Below, one piece after another: positions 18,005 to 26,355 of a stretch of DNA of 64,000 bases (the first letter of the stretch is position 1; every line of letters starts with the position of its first letter). Below the pieces are notes generated by a model. That model saw only the letters and a program-made list of their open reading frames with translations, did no database searches and was not told the origin of the DNA. Made by a program: the position numbers and the translations under genes. The DNA is taken from the NCBI RefSeq assembly GCF_016907545.1, contig NZ_JAFBCD010000001.1, positions 496,001 to 560,000 on the forward strand, written 5' to 3'. Source of the stretch: Paenarthrobacter ilicis. GTDB taxonomy: Bacteria; Actinomycetota; Actinomycetes; Actinomycetales; Micrococcaceae.

Positions 18005-19267
18005 GTGAATACCCAACCGTCCCCGCAGGACGCATTCATCTATGCCCGGCTGGTCAACCTCGTTAGGACCGGGGAAGCGTTGACCCGCCCTGCCCTGGAG
18101 CAGGCCACGGGGTTGGGCAGGAAGCTGGTGGCCCAGCGCGTCCAGCAGGCGATGGCCGTGGGGCTGCTTGAAGACGGTGATTTCGCGCCCTCCGGTGGTG
18201 GCCGCGCGCCCAGGCAGCTCCGCTTCAAGGCCGACGCCGGGCATGTTTACGCAGGGCTGATGGGTGCCGGTGAAATAAGGGCGGCCGTGTCGGACCTGGA
18301 CGGCGCGCCGGTTGCAGCGATGCACCGCGACTGGGACATTTCGGAGGGTCCGGAAGCCACCATGGACCAGCTGCAGGACATGTTCCAGCGGCTTGCCAAG
18401 CGGACAAAGACGCAGCCCTGGTCAATCGGTGTGGGAGTCCCGGGGCCGGTCAATTTTGGTACCGGACAGCTGGTGGCACCGCCGATCATGCCGGGCTGGG
18501 ATGGTTTCAGCGTCCGCTCCTGGCTGCGGGAACGCTACGACGCCCCGGTGTGGGTTGATAACGATGTCAACCTCATGGCGCTGGGCGAGTGGCACCGTGG
18601 ACACCCTTCCGATCGGCGCGATCTCCTCTACGTCAAGGTGGGCACGGGCATTGGTTCCGGCCTGGTTTCCGGAGGGTCCGTGTATCGCGGCGACACGGGT
18701 GCTGCCGGCGATATTGGGCACGTCAAGGTCAGTGACGATCCAGGCCTCAACTGCCGATGTGGCGAGACAGGATGCCTGGAAGCAGTAACCGGCGGGTGGG
18801 GCCTGGTCCAGCAATTGACGCCGGTTGCCTCGAGCAGCCCGTATCTCTCGTCGCGATTGGCTGAAAGGGGAAAGCTCACTCCCGAGGACATCGGCATCGC
18901 CGCATCGCGGGGGGACAGCCTGGCCTCGCGTGCGGTGGTGGACGGCGCGCGCACGGTAGGCGCAACGGTGTCGAGCCTGGTCAACTTCATCAACCCCGGC
19001 GTGGTGGTGGTGGGCGGCGGCATGCTCCGCAGTGGCGAGCAGGCGTTCGAAGCCCTGGCCGAGACCGTGATGAGGCGGAGCACCAAGCTGGCGACGGAGA
19101 AGCTGACCCTGCGCACTGCCTCCCTGGACTTCCAGGAAGGGGTGGTGGGGGCCAGCCTCATGGCCGTAGAGCAACTCTTCGCCCAGTCCGCGTTGGGGTT
19201 GTGGATTGAGCAGGGATCGCCGTTGGGGCAGGCGGCGAACCTTCACCGCCTGGCCGCGGGCCACTGA
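18005..19267 (+). CDS. ROK-family transcriptional regulator
   Basis: A 420-residue sugar-responsive repressor: N-terminal winged helix (about 10-80, LTRPALEQATGLGRKLVAQRV) followed by a ROK sugar-binding domain. The zinc motif is intact, with Cys250, Cys252 and Cys257 in CRCGETGCLEA, and the ROK fold motifs VGVPGPVN and VWVDNDVNLMALGEWH are present. GTG 18005 is chosen because GGAGG (17995-17999) stands five bases upstream; GTG starts at 17969 or 17936 are in frame but would run through the operator. Identical-type operators on both sides imply control of both the leftward hydrolase operon and the rightward transporter genes, with autoregulation. Confidence 0.88.
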   Translation: MNTQPSPQDAFIYARLVNLVRTGEALTRPALEQATGLGRKLVAQRVQQAMAVGLLEDGDFAPSGGGRAPRQLRFKADAGHVYAGLMGAGEIRAAVSDLDGAPVAAMHRDWDISEGPEATMDQLQDMFQRLAKRTKTQPWSIGVGVPGPVNFGTGQLVAPPIMPGWDGFSVRSWLRERYDAPVWVDNDVNLMALGEWHRGHPSDRRDLLYVKVGTGIGSGLVSGGSVYRGDTGAAGDIGHVKVSDDPGLNCRCGETGCLEAVTGGWGLVQQLTPVASSSPYLSSRLAERGKLTPEDIGIAASRGDSLASRAVVDGARTVGATVSSLVNFINPGVVVVGGGMLRSGEQAFEALAETVMRRSTKLATEKLTLRTASLDFQEGVVGASLMAVEQLFAQSALGLWIEQGSPLGQAANLHRLAAGH

Positions 19268-19297
19268 CGAACAAATGGTCACCGGCTAAAGTGACTA

Positions 19298-19327
19298 TTG
19301 ACACATATGTTCCTACGGAACTAAAGT
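19298..19327 (+). promoter_or_regulatory. Promoter of ABC importer with ROK operator copy 2 in the spacer
   Basis: A -35 box TTGACA (19298-19303) and a -10-like TAAAGT (19322-19327) are 18 bases apart. The spacer holds the second 25-bp operator (19303-19327): ACATATGTTC, five bases, GAAC, one base, AAAGT, with a perfect GTTCC-TAC-GGAAC palindrome (19309-19321). A protein bound here would block RNA polymerase directly. Confidence 0.75.
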
Positions 19328-19454
19328 CTGTTGCAGGAGCAAAGCTAACCAGCACCGTTTAGTTGTTCCCCCTTTCCTCTACCCCGACAGCCGCCGCCTG
19401 GATCATCAGGTGATCAAGCGAAGCCTGGGGGTCCTCAGTCCCAATGGAGCAGAC

Positions 19455-20990
19455 ATGAAGAGAAGAAGTTTCCTGACCTCAGCAGTGGCGGTGTCCATCC
19501 TGATCACCGCTTCCGGCTGCAGCGGAGCCCAAAGTGGCGGATCGGCTGCCTCCCAGACCGGCTCGCTGTCGCTGGGCGTGGTGCAGGTTCCTACGTCGTT
19601 CGTACCGGGCGAGATGCCTGCTGCAGGACCTGAAAACCACTACTACCAAGCTGTCTATGATTCCCTGCTGAACCTGGACGAGAACGGTGGGCCCGTCCCC
19701 AACGTGGCAACCCAGTGGTCCTACGACGATTCCCGTAAGAACCTCACCCTCACCCTGCGGGACGACGTGAAGTTCACTGACGAGACACCCTTGGACGGAG
19801 AAGCCGTCAAGGCCAACCTGCTCAAGGCAAAGGCCGGCAAGGGCGAAGCCGGGTCATCGCTGAAAGCCCTGGACACCGTTGAAGTTACCGATGCCACCCA
19901 CGTGGTCCTCAAGCTCAAGGATCCGGATCCCTCCCTCCTGGCAAGCCTGGGACGGTCCAGCGGATTCATGGCAAGCCCCAAGGCGCTGGACAGCGCAGAC
20001 CTGAAGACCAACCCGATCGGCTCCGGTCCCTACGTCCTTGACCAGAGCAAGAGCACCGCCGGAGACAAATATGTCTTCACCCGGAATGCCAACTACTGGC
20101 ACAAGGATGCGTACCCCTACAACGAAGTCGATATCAAGCTTCTCGAAAACTCTGCCGCGGCATTGAACGGCCTCCGCGCCGGCCAGCTCCAGGGCGTGGC
20201 TGCAACCACCAACGATCTCGCAAAAGGCGCAAAAGACGCCGGAATGAACGTTGTCTCCTACACCAACGGTTCAGTTCAGGGGATCTGGTTGTGGGATCGG
20301 GAAGGCAAAAACACCCCGGCTTTGGGTGATGTCCGTGTACGCCAGGCGATCAACTACGCGATGGACCGCGATACCATCCTGAAGACCCTGGGCGATGGAC
20401 GTGGCACCAAGACGGCCCAGATATTTGGGCCCAACACCGGGGCTTACGACGCCGCACTCGACAATACCTATCCTTACGACGTGGAAAAGGCCAAGAAGCT
20501 TATGGCCGAGGCCGGTTACGCGTCAGGCTTTTCCATGAAGCTTCCTGACTTCTCCCCCGTGTACCCGGGTGCGCAGGCTGCGATGACCGAAGCCATGGCA
20601 GCAATCGGGATCACCGTCACTTACGAACCGATCACTGCTGACCAGGTGGTGGGAAGCATTATCGGTGCAAAGTGGCCCATGAACTTCTTCAGCCTCACCT
20701 CGGCCGGAGCCTGGGACTCCACACAGTTGGCCGTGGCGCCGGATGCCTTGTTCAACCCGTACCACGTGAACGATCCCAAGATTGTGCAACTGCTGGACAC
20801 CGCAAGGACCTCTGACGACGCCGGCCGGGACAGTGCACTGCGTGAACTGAACAAGTATGTGGTGGACCAAGCCTGGTTCGCGCCGTGGTACTTCGAAGAA
20901 GGCGCCTACGTAACATCCAAGGACGTCAAGACCTCCGGCCAAGCCAACGTCACCGTCCCGCCGCTCTACAACTTCGCCCCCGCCAAGTAG
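19455..20990 (+). CDS. ABC transporter substrate-binding lipoprotein, family 5 (peptide/glycoside type)
   Basis: A 511-residue lipoprotein: basic MKRRSF, a hydrophobic stretch and a lipobox ending at Cys22 (TASGC), so anchored on the outer face of the membrane. The rest matches the DppA/OppA family (SBP_bac_5): NLTLTLRDDVKFTD, then VRQAINYAMDRDTI. Members carry peptides, opines, nickel or plant glycosides. ATG 19455 is preferred because GGAG is five bases upstream; an in-frame start at 19410 would add 15 residues. It is the first gene after the ROK-operator promoter, followed by its permease and ATPase genes, so the cargo is probably the inducing glycoside. Confidence 0.88.
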   Translation: MKRRSFLTSAVAVSILITASGCSGAQSGGSAASQTGSLSLGVVQVPTSFVPGEMPAAGPENHYYQAVYDSLLNLDENGGPVPNVATQWSYDDSRKNLTLTLRDDVKFTDETPLDGEAVKANLLKAKAGKGEAGSSLKALDTVEVTDATHVVLKLKDPDPSLLASLGRSSGFMASPKALDSADLKTNPIGSGPYVLDQSKSTAGDKYVFTRNANYWHKDAYPYNEVDIKLLENSAAALNGLRAGQLQGVAATTNDLAKGAKDAGMNVVSYTNGSVQGIWLWDREGKNTPALGDVRVRQAINYAMDRDTILKTLGDGRGTKTAQIFGPNTGAYDAALDNTYPYDVEKAKKLMAEAGYASGFSMKLPDFSPVYPGAQAAMTEAMAAIGITVTYEPITADQVVGSIIGAKWPMNFFSLTSAGAWDSTQLAVAPDALFNPYHVNDPKIVQLLDTARTSDDAGRDSALRELNKYVVDQAWFAPWYFEEGAYVTSKDVKTSGQANVTVPPLYNFAPAK

Positions 20991-21045
20991 TCCACTGGCG
21001 CCGAGCTGGCAACGATCACGTCCATCATCACACTGAGAGCCACTC

Positions 21046-21987
21046 ATGATAACGTTCCTGTTCCGCCGGCTCGGCGCCGGCCTCATCCTGGTCTTCGCAG
21101 TCTCCACACTGACCTTTTTCCTCACTGCGCTGGCGGGATCCGATCCCGCCCGCCGCATCCTGGGCAACAACGCGACCCCTGCACAAGTAACGGCCAAGAA
21201 TGCTGAACTCGGCCTGGACCAACCGGTCCTCACCCGTTACTTCGACTGGCTGGGATCGGCCATCACCGGCGATCTTGGAAAGTCCTGGGCGAGCAATCAG
21301 CCCGTCACCAAGCTCATTGGGCAAGCATTGCCGGTGTCGCTGTCCGTGGTGATTGCCGCCGTCGTCCTCACTGCAGTAGTCAGCGTCGCCCTGGGCGTCG
21401 TGGCAGCCGTCCGCGGCGGCTGGTTGGACAAGGTTCTCCAGACCATCTCCATCGTCGCCTTCGCGGTTCCCAACTTTTTGGTGGGAATCATCCTTTCCCT
21501 GGTCTTCGCAGTCCAACTGAAGATGTTCCCGGCCTTGGGATACGTCAGCCCGTCCGATGATCCGGGTCAGTGGTTGGCCTCCATCACCCTCCCGGCCTTC
21601 GCCCTGGCCATCGGGGCAATCGGAACCGTGGCAACCCAAACGCGCGGTTCCATGATCGACGTTCTTCAAAAGGACTTCATCAGGACCCTGCGCAGCAGGG
21701 GACTCCCTTCACGAAGCATCCTGATCAAACACGCACTCCGGAATGCCGCACCGGCTTCCCTGACAGTTCTGTCACTTCAGTTCATCGCCCTGCTGGGCGG
21801 CGCCGTGATTATTGAGAAGGTTTTTGCCCTGACAGGTGTCGGCAACCGCGCGGCCTCTGCCGCGGGCCAAGGTGACGTGCCGGTGGTACTGGGAGTCGTG
21901 GTGGTGATGGTGGTCCTGGTGGTCATCGTAAACCTCCTGGTGGACATCCTGTTGGGCTTCCTCAATCCGAAAGTACGGGCATCATGA
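21046..21987 (+). CDS. ABC transporter permease, DppB type
   Basis: A 313-residue inner-membrane permease with six predicted helices. It has the typical DppB N-terminus (FLFRRLGAGLILVFAVSTLTFF), a LARRILG-type periplasmic segment, and the cytoplasmic EAA loop for ATPase docking (DVLQKDFIRTLRSRGLP). Its end overlaps the next gene by four bases (ATGA). It pairs with the permease half of the following fused protein. Confidence 0.9.
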   Translation: MITFLFRRLGAGLILVFAVSTLTFFLTALAGSDPARRILGNNATPAQVTAKNAELGLDQPVLTRYFDWLGSAITGDLGKSWASNQPVTKLIGQALPVSLSVVIAAVVLTAVVSVALGVVAAVRGGWLDKVLQTISIVAFAVPNFLVGIILSLVFAVQLKMFPALGYVSPSDDPGQWLASITLPAFALAIGAIGTVATQTRGSMIDVLQKDFIRTLRSRGLPSRSILIKHALRNAAPASLTVLSLQFIALLGGAVIIEKVFALTGVGNRAASAAGQGDVPVVLGVVVVMVVLVVIVNLLVDILLGFLNPKVRAS

Positions 21988-23828
21988 CTGTGACCAACAT
22001 CCAGGCCGGCGGTCCGGCCGTGAACCCCAAGGCAGCACCTCGAGCCGGCGTTGTGCGGAGGCTTCTGAAAGATCCGATCGCTGTGGCTTGTTTCGTTTAC
22101 TTGGTGCTGGTGGCAGTGGTGAGCATTGCGGCGCCATTGCTCACCTCCGCAAGCCCGACCGCCTCACAGATAGCCAACGCCCTGGCGCCGGCAGGACCCG
22201 GTTCCCCGCTGGGCACGGACGGCGTGGGACGCGATGTCTTCGCCCAACTGCTCTACGGCGGCCGCACCAGCCTGACGGGCTCCCTGATTGTTGCCGGTGT
22301 GGCAGTGCTCCTGGGCCTGCCCGCCGGCCTGATCGCCGGGTATTACAAGGGCTGGTTTGATGGTGTGGCGAACTGGCTCAGCAGCCTGCTGATGGCCGCT
22401 CCGGCAATCGTTGTCCTGCTGGTTGTTCTGGCACAGTTCGGGCGCAGCACTGAACTGGCCATGACAGTTTTTGGCGTGCTGATAGCTCCTGCGGTTTTCA
22501 GGCTGGTGCGCTCATCCGTCATTGCTGTCCGCGAGGAACTCTACGTTGACGCCGCAAGGGTTTCCGGCCTCAGCGATGGCCGGATCATGGCCCGCCACGT
22601 TCTCCCGGTGGTGATCGCCCCCACCATCATCCAGATCTCCCAGTTGGCCGGAATAGCGGTTGCCATCCAGGCCGGCCTGGACTTCCTTGGCCTGGGCTCG
22701 GCAAACCAGGCCAGCTGGGGAGGCATGCTTAGCGACGCTTTCCAGAACATCTACACCAGTCCGCAGCTTCTGCTGTGGCCCGCGATCGCCATCATTTGCA
22801 CAGTGACGGCCTTCAGCCTCCTGGGCAACTCGCTGCGTGACGCAATGGAGGGCGGGTCACGGGTATCAAAGGCCCGACGGCGGCGCCAGCCTGCGCAGGT
22901 CAACGGCGGTACCGCTCTGGTGGAGGCCGCTCTGGATGGACAGGCTGGGAAGGCCGACGAGAAAGCACTGCTTGCGGTCCAAGGCCTGAAAGTGAGCTAC
23001 CCCCAGGCCGATGGTTCAGAAACCACGGTGGTGCATGGTGTTGACCTGTCGGTGCGCCGAGGCGAAATCCTGGCAATCGTGGGGGAGTCCGGCTCGGGCA
23101 AGTCCCAAACAGCGTTCTCTGTCCTGGGACTGCTACCCGTGAACGCCCGGACGTCCGCCGTCACCATGACCTTTGATGGCAAGGACCTGCGGGGCTTGGG
23201 TTCCGGCGCAATGAACGCCCTGCGCGGAAAGCGGATCGGGTACATCCCCCAGGAGCCCATGTCCAACCTCGACCCCACCTTCCGCGTTGGCGCGCAGCTC
23301 ACCGAGCCCATGCGGCACCACCTGGGTTTGTCCCGGGCCGCCGCGAAAGCCGAGGCCTTGGCGCTCCTTGAACGCGTGGGAATCGCAAACCCCCGGCGTG
23401 TGTTCGACTCCTATCCGCACCAGATCTCCGGCGGCATGGCGCAGCGCGTCCTGATCGCCGGAGCGGTCAGCTGCAAGCCCGACCTCTTGATCGCCGATGA
23501 ACCCACCACGGCCCTGGATGTGACTGTTCAAGCCGAAGTCCTGGACCTGATCCGTGAACTTCAATCTGAAGGCAACATGGGAGTCATCCTGGTGACCCAC
23601 AACTTCGGTGTGGTGGCAGACCTGGCCGACAGGGTGGCAGTCATGCGCCAGGGACTCATTGTTGAAACGTCCAGCGCGGATCAACTCTTTGACAATCCCA
23701 GCCACGAGTACACCCGGGAGCTCCTGGCGGCATCACTGGAGGACACGACGCCCTCCGACGCCGTGACCATGGATTTCACCTCCCGGGAAGCCGTCACCCC
23801 AGCACTCCAGAAGGAGCCCCAGCCATGA
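21984..23828 (+). CDS. Fused ABC permease-ATPase (DppC-DppD in one chain)
   Basis: One 614-residue chain contains two proteins that are usually separate. Residues about 1-295 form a DppC permease ([24 protein letters not shown] loop [19 protein letters not shown]). After a basic, Ala-rich linker (about 296-330), residues 331-600 form a DppD ATPase: Walker A GESGSGKS, signature SGGMAQRV, Walker [13 protein letters not shown], and H-loop VTHNFG. It ends by overlapping the next ATPase gene by four bases (ATGA). The complete importer is then SBP, DppB, this fusion and the DppF-type ATPase. Fusions of this type do occur in actinobacteria. Confidence 0.9.
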   Translation: MTVTNIQAGGPAVNPKAAPRAGVVRRLLKDPIAVACFVYLVLVAVVSIAAPLLTSASPTASQIANALAPAGPGSPLGTDGVGRDVFAQLLYGGRTSLTGSLIVAGVAVLLGLPAGLIAGYYKGWFDGVANWLSSLLMAAPAIVVLLVVLAQFGRSTELAMTVFGVLIAPAVFRLVRSSVIAVREELYVDAARVSGLSDGRIMARHVLPVVIAPTIIQISQLAGIAVAIQAGLDFLGLGSANQASWGGMLSDAFQNIYTSPQLLLWPAIAIICTVTAFSLLGNSLRDAMEGGSRVSKARRRRQPAQVNGGTALVEAALDGQAGKADEKALLAVQGLKVSYPQADGSETTVVHGVDLSVRRGEILAIVGESGSGKSQTAFSVLGLLPVNARTSAVTMTFDGKDLRGLGSGAMNALRGKRIGYIPQEPMSNLDPTFRVGAQLTEPMRHHLGLSRAAAKAEALALLERVGIANPRRVFDSYPHQISGGMAQRVLIAGAVSCKPDLLIADEPTTALDVTVQAEVLDLIRELQSEGNMGVILVTHNFGVVADLADRVAVMRQGLIVETSSADQLFDNPSHEYTRELLAASLEDTTPSDAVTMDFTSREAVTPALQKEPQP

Positions 23829-24688
23829 GCGAGCACCTGGCATCCGCAAAATCAACGGCCCTGCTGGCCATTGAAGACCTGGTGGTGGAGTACCCCTCCA
23901 GGACATGGCGCGGGCGTCCCTTCCGTGCCCTGGACGGCGTCTCGCTCACTGTAGGACGCGGAGAAACCGTGGGTCTGGTGGGTGAATCCGGCTCAGGTAA
24001 ATCCACCCTGGGACGAGCCGTCCTGGGTTTGGCCCCGGTCACCAAGGGCACCATCACGTTCCAGGGCCGCGTCATTTCCGGCGTGGACAAACGTGCGCGT
24101 CGGCAACTCAGCAAAGACATCCAAGTGGTCTTCCAGGATCCGTACACTTCCCTGAACCCGGCCATGGTGGTGGGGGACATCCTCACGGAGCCACTGCTGG
24201 TGGCCGGAACATCCAAAGCGGAGGCGGAAAGGAAAGTGGGTGAACTCCTGGAAAGGGTGCACCTGCCTGCCGACTCCGGCCGGCGGCTGGCACGGGAATT
24301 CTCCGGCGGACAACGGCAACGCATCGCCATTGCGCGGGCGCTGTCACGGGATCCCCAGCTGATTGTCTGTGACGAACCCGTGAGTGCCCTGGACCTGTCC
24401 ACACAATCCCGGGTGCTGGAGCTCTTCAGCGAAATCCAGGAATCAACAGGCGTGGCGTACCTCTTCATTACCCACGACCTCGCCGTCGTCAGGCACATCA
24501 GCCAACGGGTGGCCGTCATGAACCGCGGCGGCATTGTGGAGCAAGGGCCTTCCGCCCAGGTGACGTCCACCCCGCAGCATCCTTACACCCAGCAGCTCCT
24601 TCTGGCGGCACCGGTTCCCAACCCCCGCCGCCAGGCTGAGCGCCGCGCTGCACGCAAGAAACTGGCGGAGTCCATGAAAGCCGCATAG
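23825..24688 (+). CDS. ABC transporter ATP-binding protein, DppF type
   Basis: A 287-residue ATPase forming the second nucleotide-binding site of the importer. Motifs: Walker [11 protein letters not shown]-loop VFQDPYTSLNPAM, signature FSGGQRQR, Walker B LIVCDEPVSALD, H-loop ITHDLAVV. The start overlaps the upstream stop by four bases. It is the last gene of the transporter set; a hairpin follows at 24705-24722. Confidence 0.92.
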   Translation: MSEHLASAKSTALLAIEDLVVEYPSRTWRGRPFRALDGVSLTVGRGETVGLVGESGSGKSTLGRAVLGLAPVTKGTITFQGRVISGVDKRARRQLSKDIQVVFQDPYTSLNPAMVVGDILTEPLLVAGTSKAEAERKVGELLERVHLPADSGRRLAREFSGGQRQRIAIARALSRDPQLIVCDEPVSALDLSTQSRVLELFSEIQESTGVAYLFITHDLAVVRHISQRVAVMNRGGIVEQGPSAQVTSTPQHPYTQQLLLAAPVPNPRRQAERRAARKKLAESMKAA

Positions 24689-24704
24689 AAGGTGGGCTTT
24701 GGCT

Positions 24705-24722
24705 CCGGGCGAATGCGCCCGG
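24705..24722 (+). terminator. Short GC hairpin between importer and oxidase genes
   Basis: A perfect 7-bp stem (CCGGGCG with CGCCCGG) closes on the four-base loop AATG, 16 bases after the ATPase stop. There is no T-run. It may partly terminate the importer transcript and so lower expression of the enzyme genes downstream, or protect the upstream message. Confidence 0.5.
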
Positions 24723-24821
24723 GGCCTCCGGCTCACGCACCACGGCATCCGCCGTCCACACCAGCGACGAACACCCTTGGGGCTGATTCAGTGCGCTCAA
24801 AAACCCAGGAAAGACCACCTC

Positions 24822-26351
24822 ATGACCAGAGAATTCCCCTCACACGTGGATGTTGCCATCGTGGGCAGCGGCCCCACCGGTGCAGCATATGCGCGCATCA
24901 TCAGTGAAGAATCCCCGCAAACCCGCATTGCCTCCTTTGAAGTTGGTCCCCAGCTGACGGAGCGCCCGGGCCTGCACGTCAAGAACATTGCAAACCCCGA
25001 AGAACGCGCCTCGGCCCAGCGCCGCTCGCAGGGTTTGGAGCCGTCCCTGTCGGGTGCCCGGTCCGGAGAAGTGGACGGTCCTCCCCGGCTTGTCCGGCCC
25101 GGCACGTACCTCCTGGACTCCGGCTACCGCCAGCCCGGAGAGGATGGCCTGCCGGCTGCTGCCATGTCCAGCAACGTTGGCGGCATGGGGGCGCACTGGA
25201 CAGCTGCCTGCCCACGTCCCGGCGGCCAGGAACGGATTCCCTTTATCCCTGACCTGGATGACCTCCTCACGGAAGGCGAACGACTCCTTAAGGTCAGCAC
25301 CAGCGCTTTCGCCGGCGCGCCGCTGGCTGATGAGGTCCGGCGTCGTTTGTCCGGTGCCCTGGACCCGGGCCGGCCCGCTGACCGCAAGGTAAGCGTCATG
25401 CCCCTGGCTGTGGAAACCGGCGACGACGGTTCGGTCACCTGGGCGGGATCGGACGTGGTGTACGGCGAAGCCGGCAGGTCCAACCCACACCACTCGCTCT
25501 ACGCCGATGCCTTGGTGACACGGGTGCTGGTGGAAGATGGAAGGGCCAGGGGTGTGGTTGTCCGGGACATGCTCTCCGGGGACGAGCACGCCGTGCACGC
25601 CGATTACGTGGTGGTGGCTGGCGACAGTTTGCGGACGCCCCAGCTGTTGTGGGCCTCCGGAGTCCGCCCCGAAGCTCTGGGCCGCTACCTCAACGACCAA
25701 CCCCAGACCGTTTTCGCAGTCCGGCTGCGGGACATCCCCGAAGCTGCGGTGACCTCCACGCCGTCGAGCGGTACCGCCATCACTCCCCAGAGCGGGGTCA
25801 GCTGGGTCCCTTACACCGATGAAGAACCGTTTCACGGCCAAGTGATGCAGCTGGACGCCTCGCCGGTGCCGTTGGCCTCGGCTGATGTGCCGGCCCCGGG
25901 ATCCATTGTTGGCTTGGGCTGGTTCTGCGCGAAAGACATCCAGGCCTCCGACCGGGTGGCTTTTGACGATGACCGCGTGGATGCCTACGGCATGCCCGCC
26001 ATGAGCATCCACTACCAGCTGACGGACCGGGACAAGGAGTCCATCGCGGCTGCGGGAAGGTCGGTCCGGCGCGCGGCTGCAGCCCTGGGGGAGCCACTGA
26101 ATGCCGATCCCATGACCCTCCCTGCAGGAGCCTCGTTGCACTACCAGGGAACAGTCCGGATGGGAAAGACCCCTGACGGGACCTCTGTTTGCTCGCCCGA
26201 ATCCCGTGTCTGGGACGTTGCAGGGCTCTATGTTGCGGGCAACGGAGTCATTCCCACCGCAACAGCCTGCAACCCGACGCTCACCTCCGTAGCACTGGCC
26301 ATCCGGGGTGCACGGGACATTGTCCGTGCCCTCCATGCCGAAAGGAATTAG
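24822..26351 (+). CDS. GMC/pyranose-oxidase-like FAD oxidoreductase (candidate glycoside 3-oxidase)
   Basis: A 509-residue flavoprotein. The FAD-binding GSGPTG motif lies at residues 15-20 (DVAIVGSGPTGAAYA), followed by the substrate domain and the GMC C-terminal region, where LHYQGTVRMG supplies the catalytic His and ATACNPTLTS the Asn. Pyranose oxidase-like members oxidise a sugar hydroxyl, often at C2 or C3. C-glycoside 3-oxidases (CarA type) from related actinobacteria are in this family and work with CarB/CarC deglycosidases. Here the next gene encodes a fused CarB-CarC-like protein, which is the main reason for predicting a 3-oxidase. ATG 24822 follows AGGAAAG by eight bases. Confidence 0.78.
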   Translation: MTREFPSHVDVAIVGSGPTGAAYARIISEESPQTRIASFEVGPQLTERPGLHVKNIANPEERASAQRRSQGLEPSLSGARSGEVDGPPRLVRPGTYLLDSGYRQPGEDGLPAAAMSSNVGGMGAHWTAACPRPGGQERIPFIPDLDDLLTEGERLLKVSTSAFAGAPLADEVRRRLSGALDPGRPADRKVSVMPLAVETGDDGSVTWAGSDVVYGEAGRSNPHHSLYADALVTRVLVEDGRARGVVVRDMLSGDEHAVHADYVVVAGDSLRTPQLLWASGVRPEALGRYLNDQPQTVFAVRLRDIPEAAVTSTPSSGTAITPQSGVSWVPYTDEEPFHGQVMQLDASPVPLASADVPAPGSIVGLGWFCAKDIQASDRVAFDDDRVDAYGMPAMSIHYQLTDRDKESIAAAGRSVRRAAAALGEPLNADPMTLPAGASLHYQGTVRMGKTPDGTSVCSPESRVWDVAGLYVAGNGVIPTATACNPTLTSVALAIRGARDIVRALHAERN

Positions 26352-26355
26352 CACC

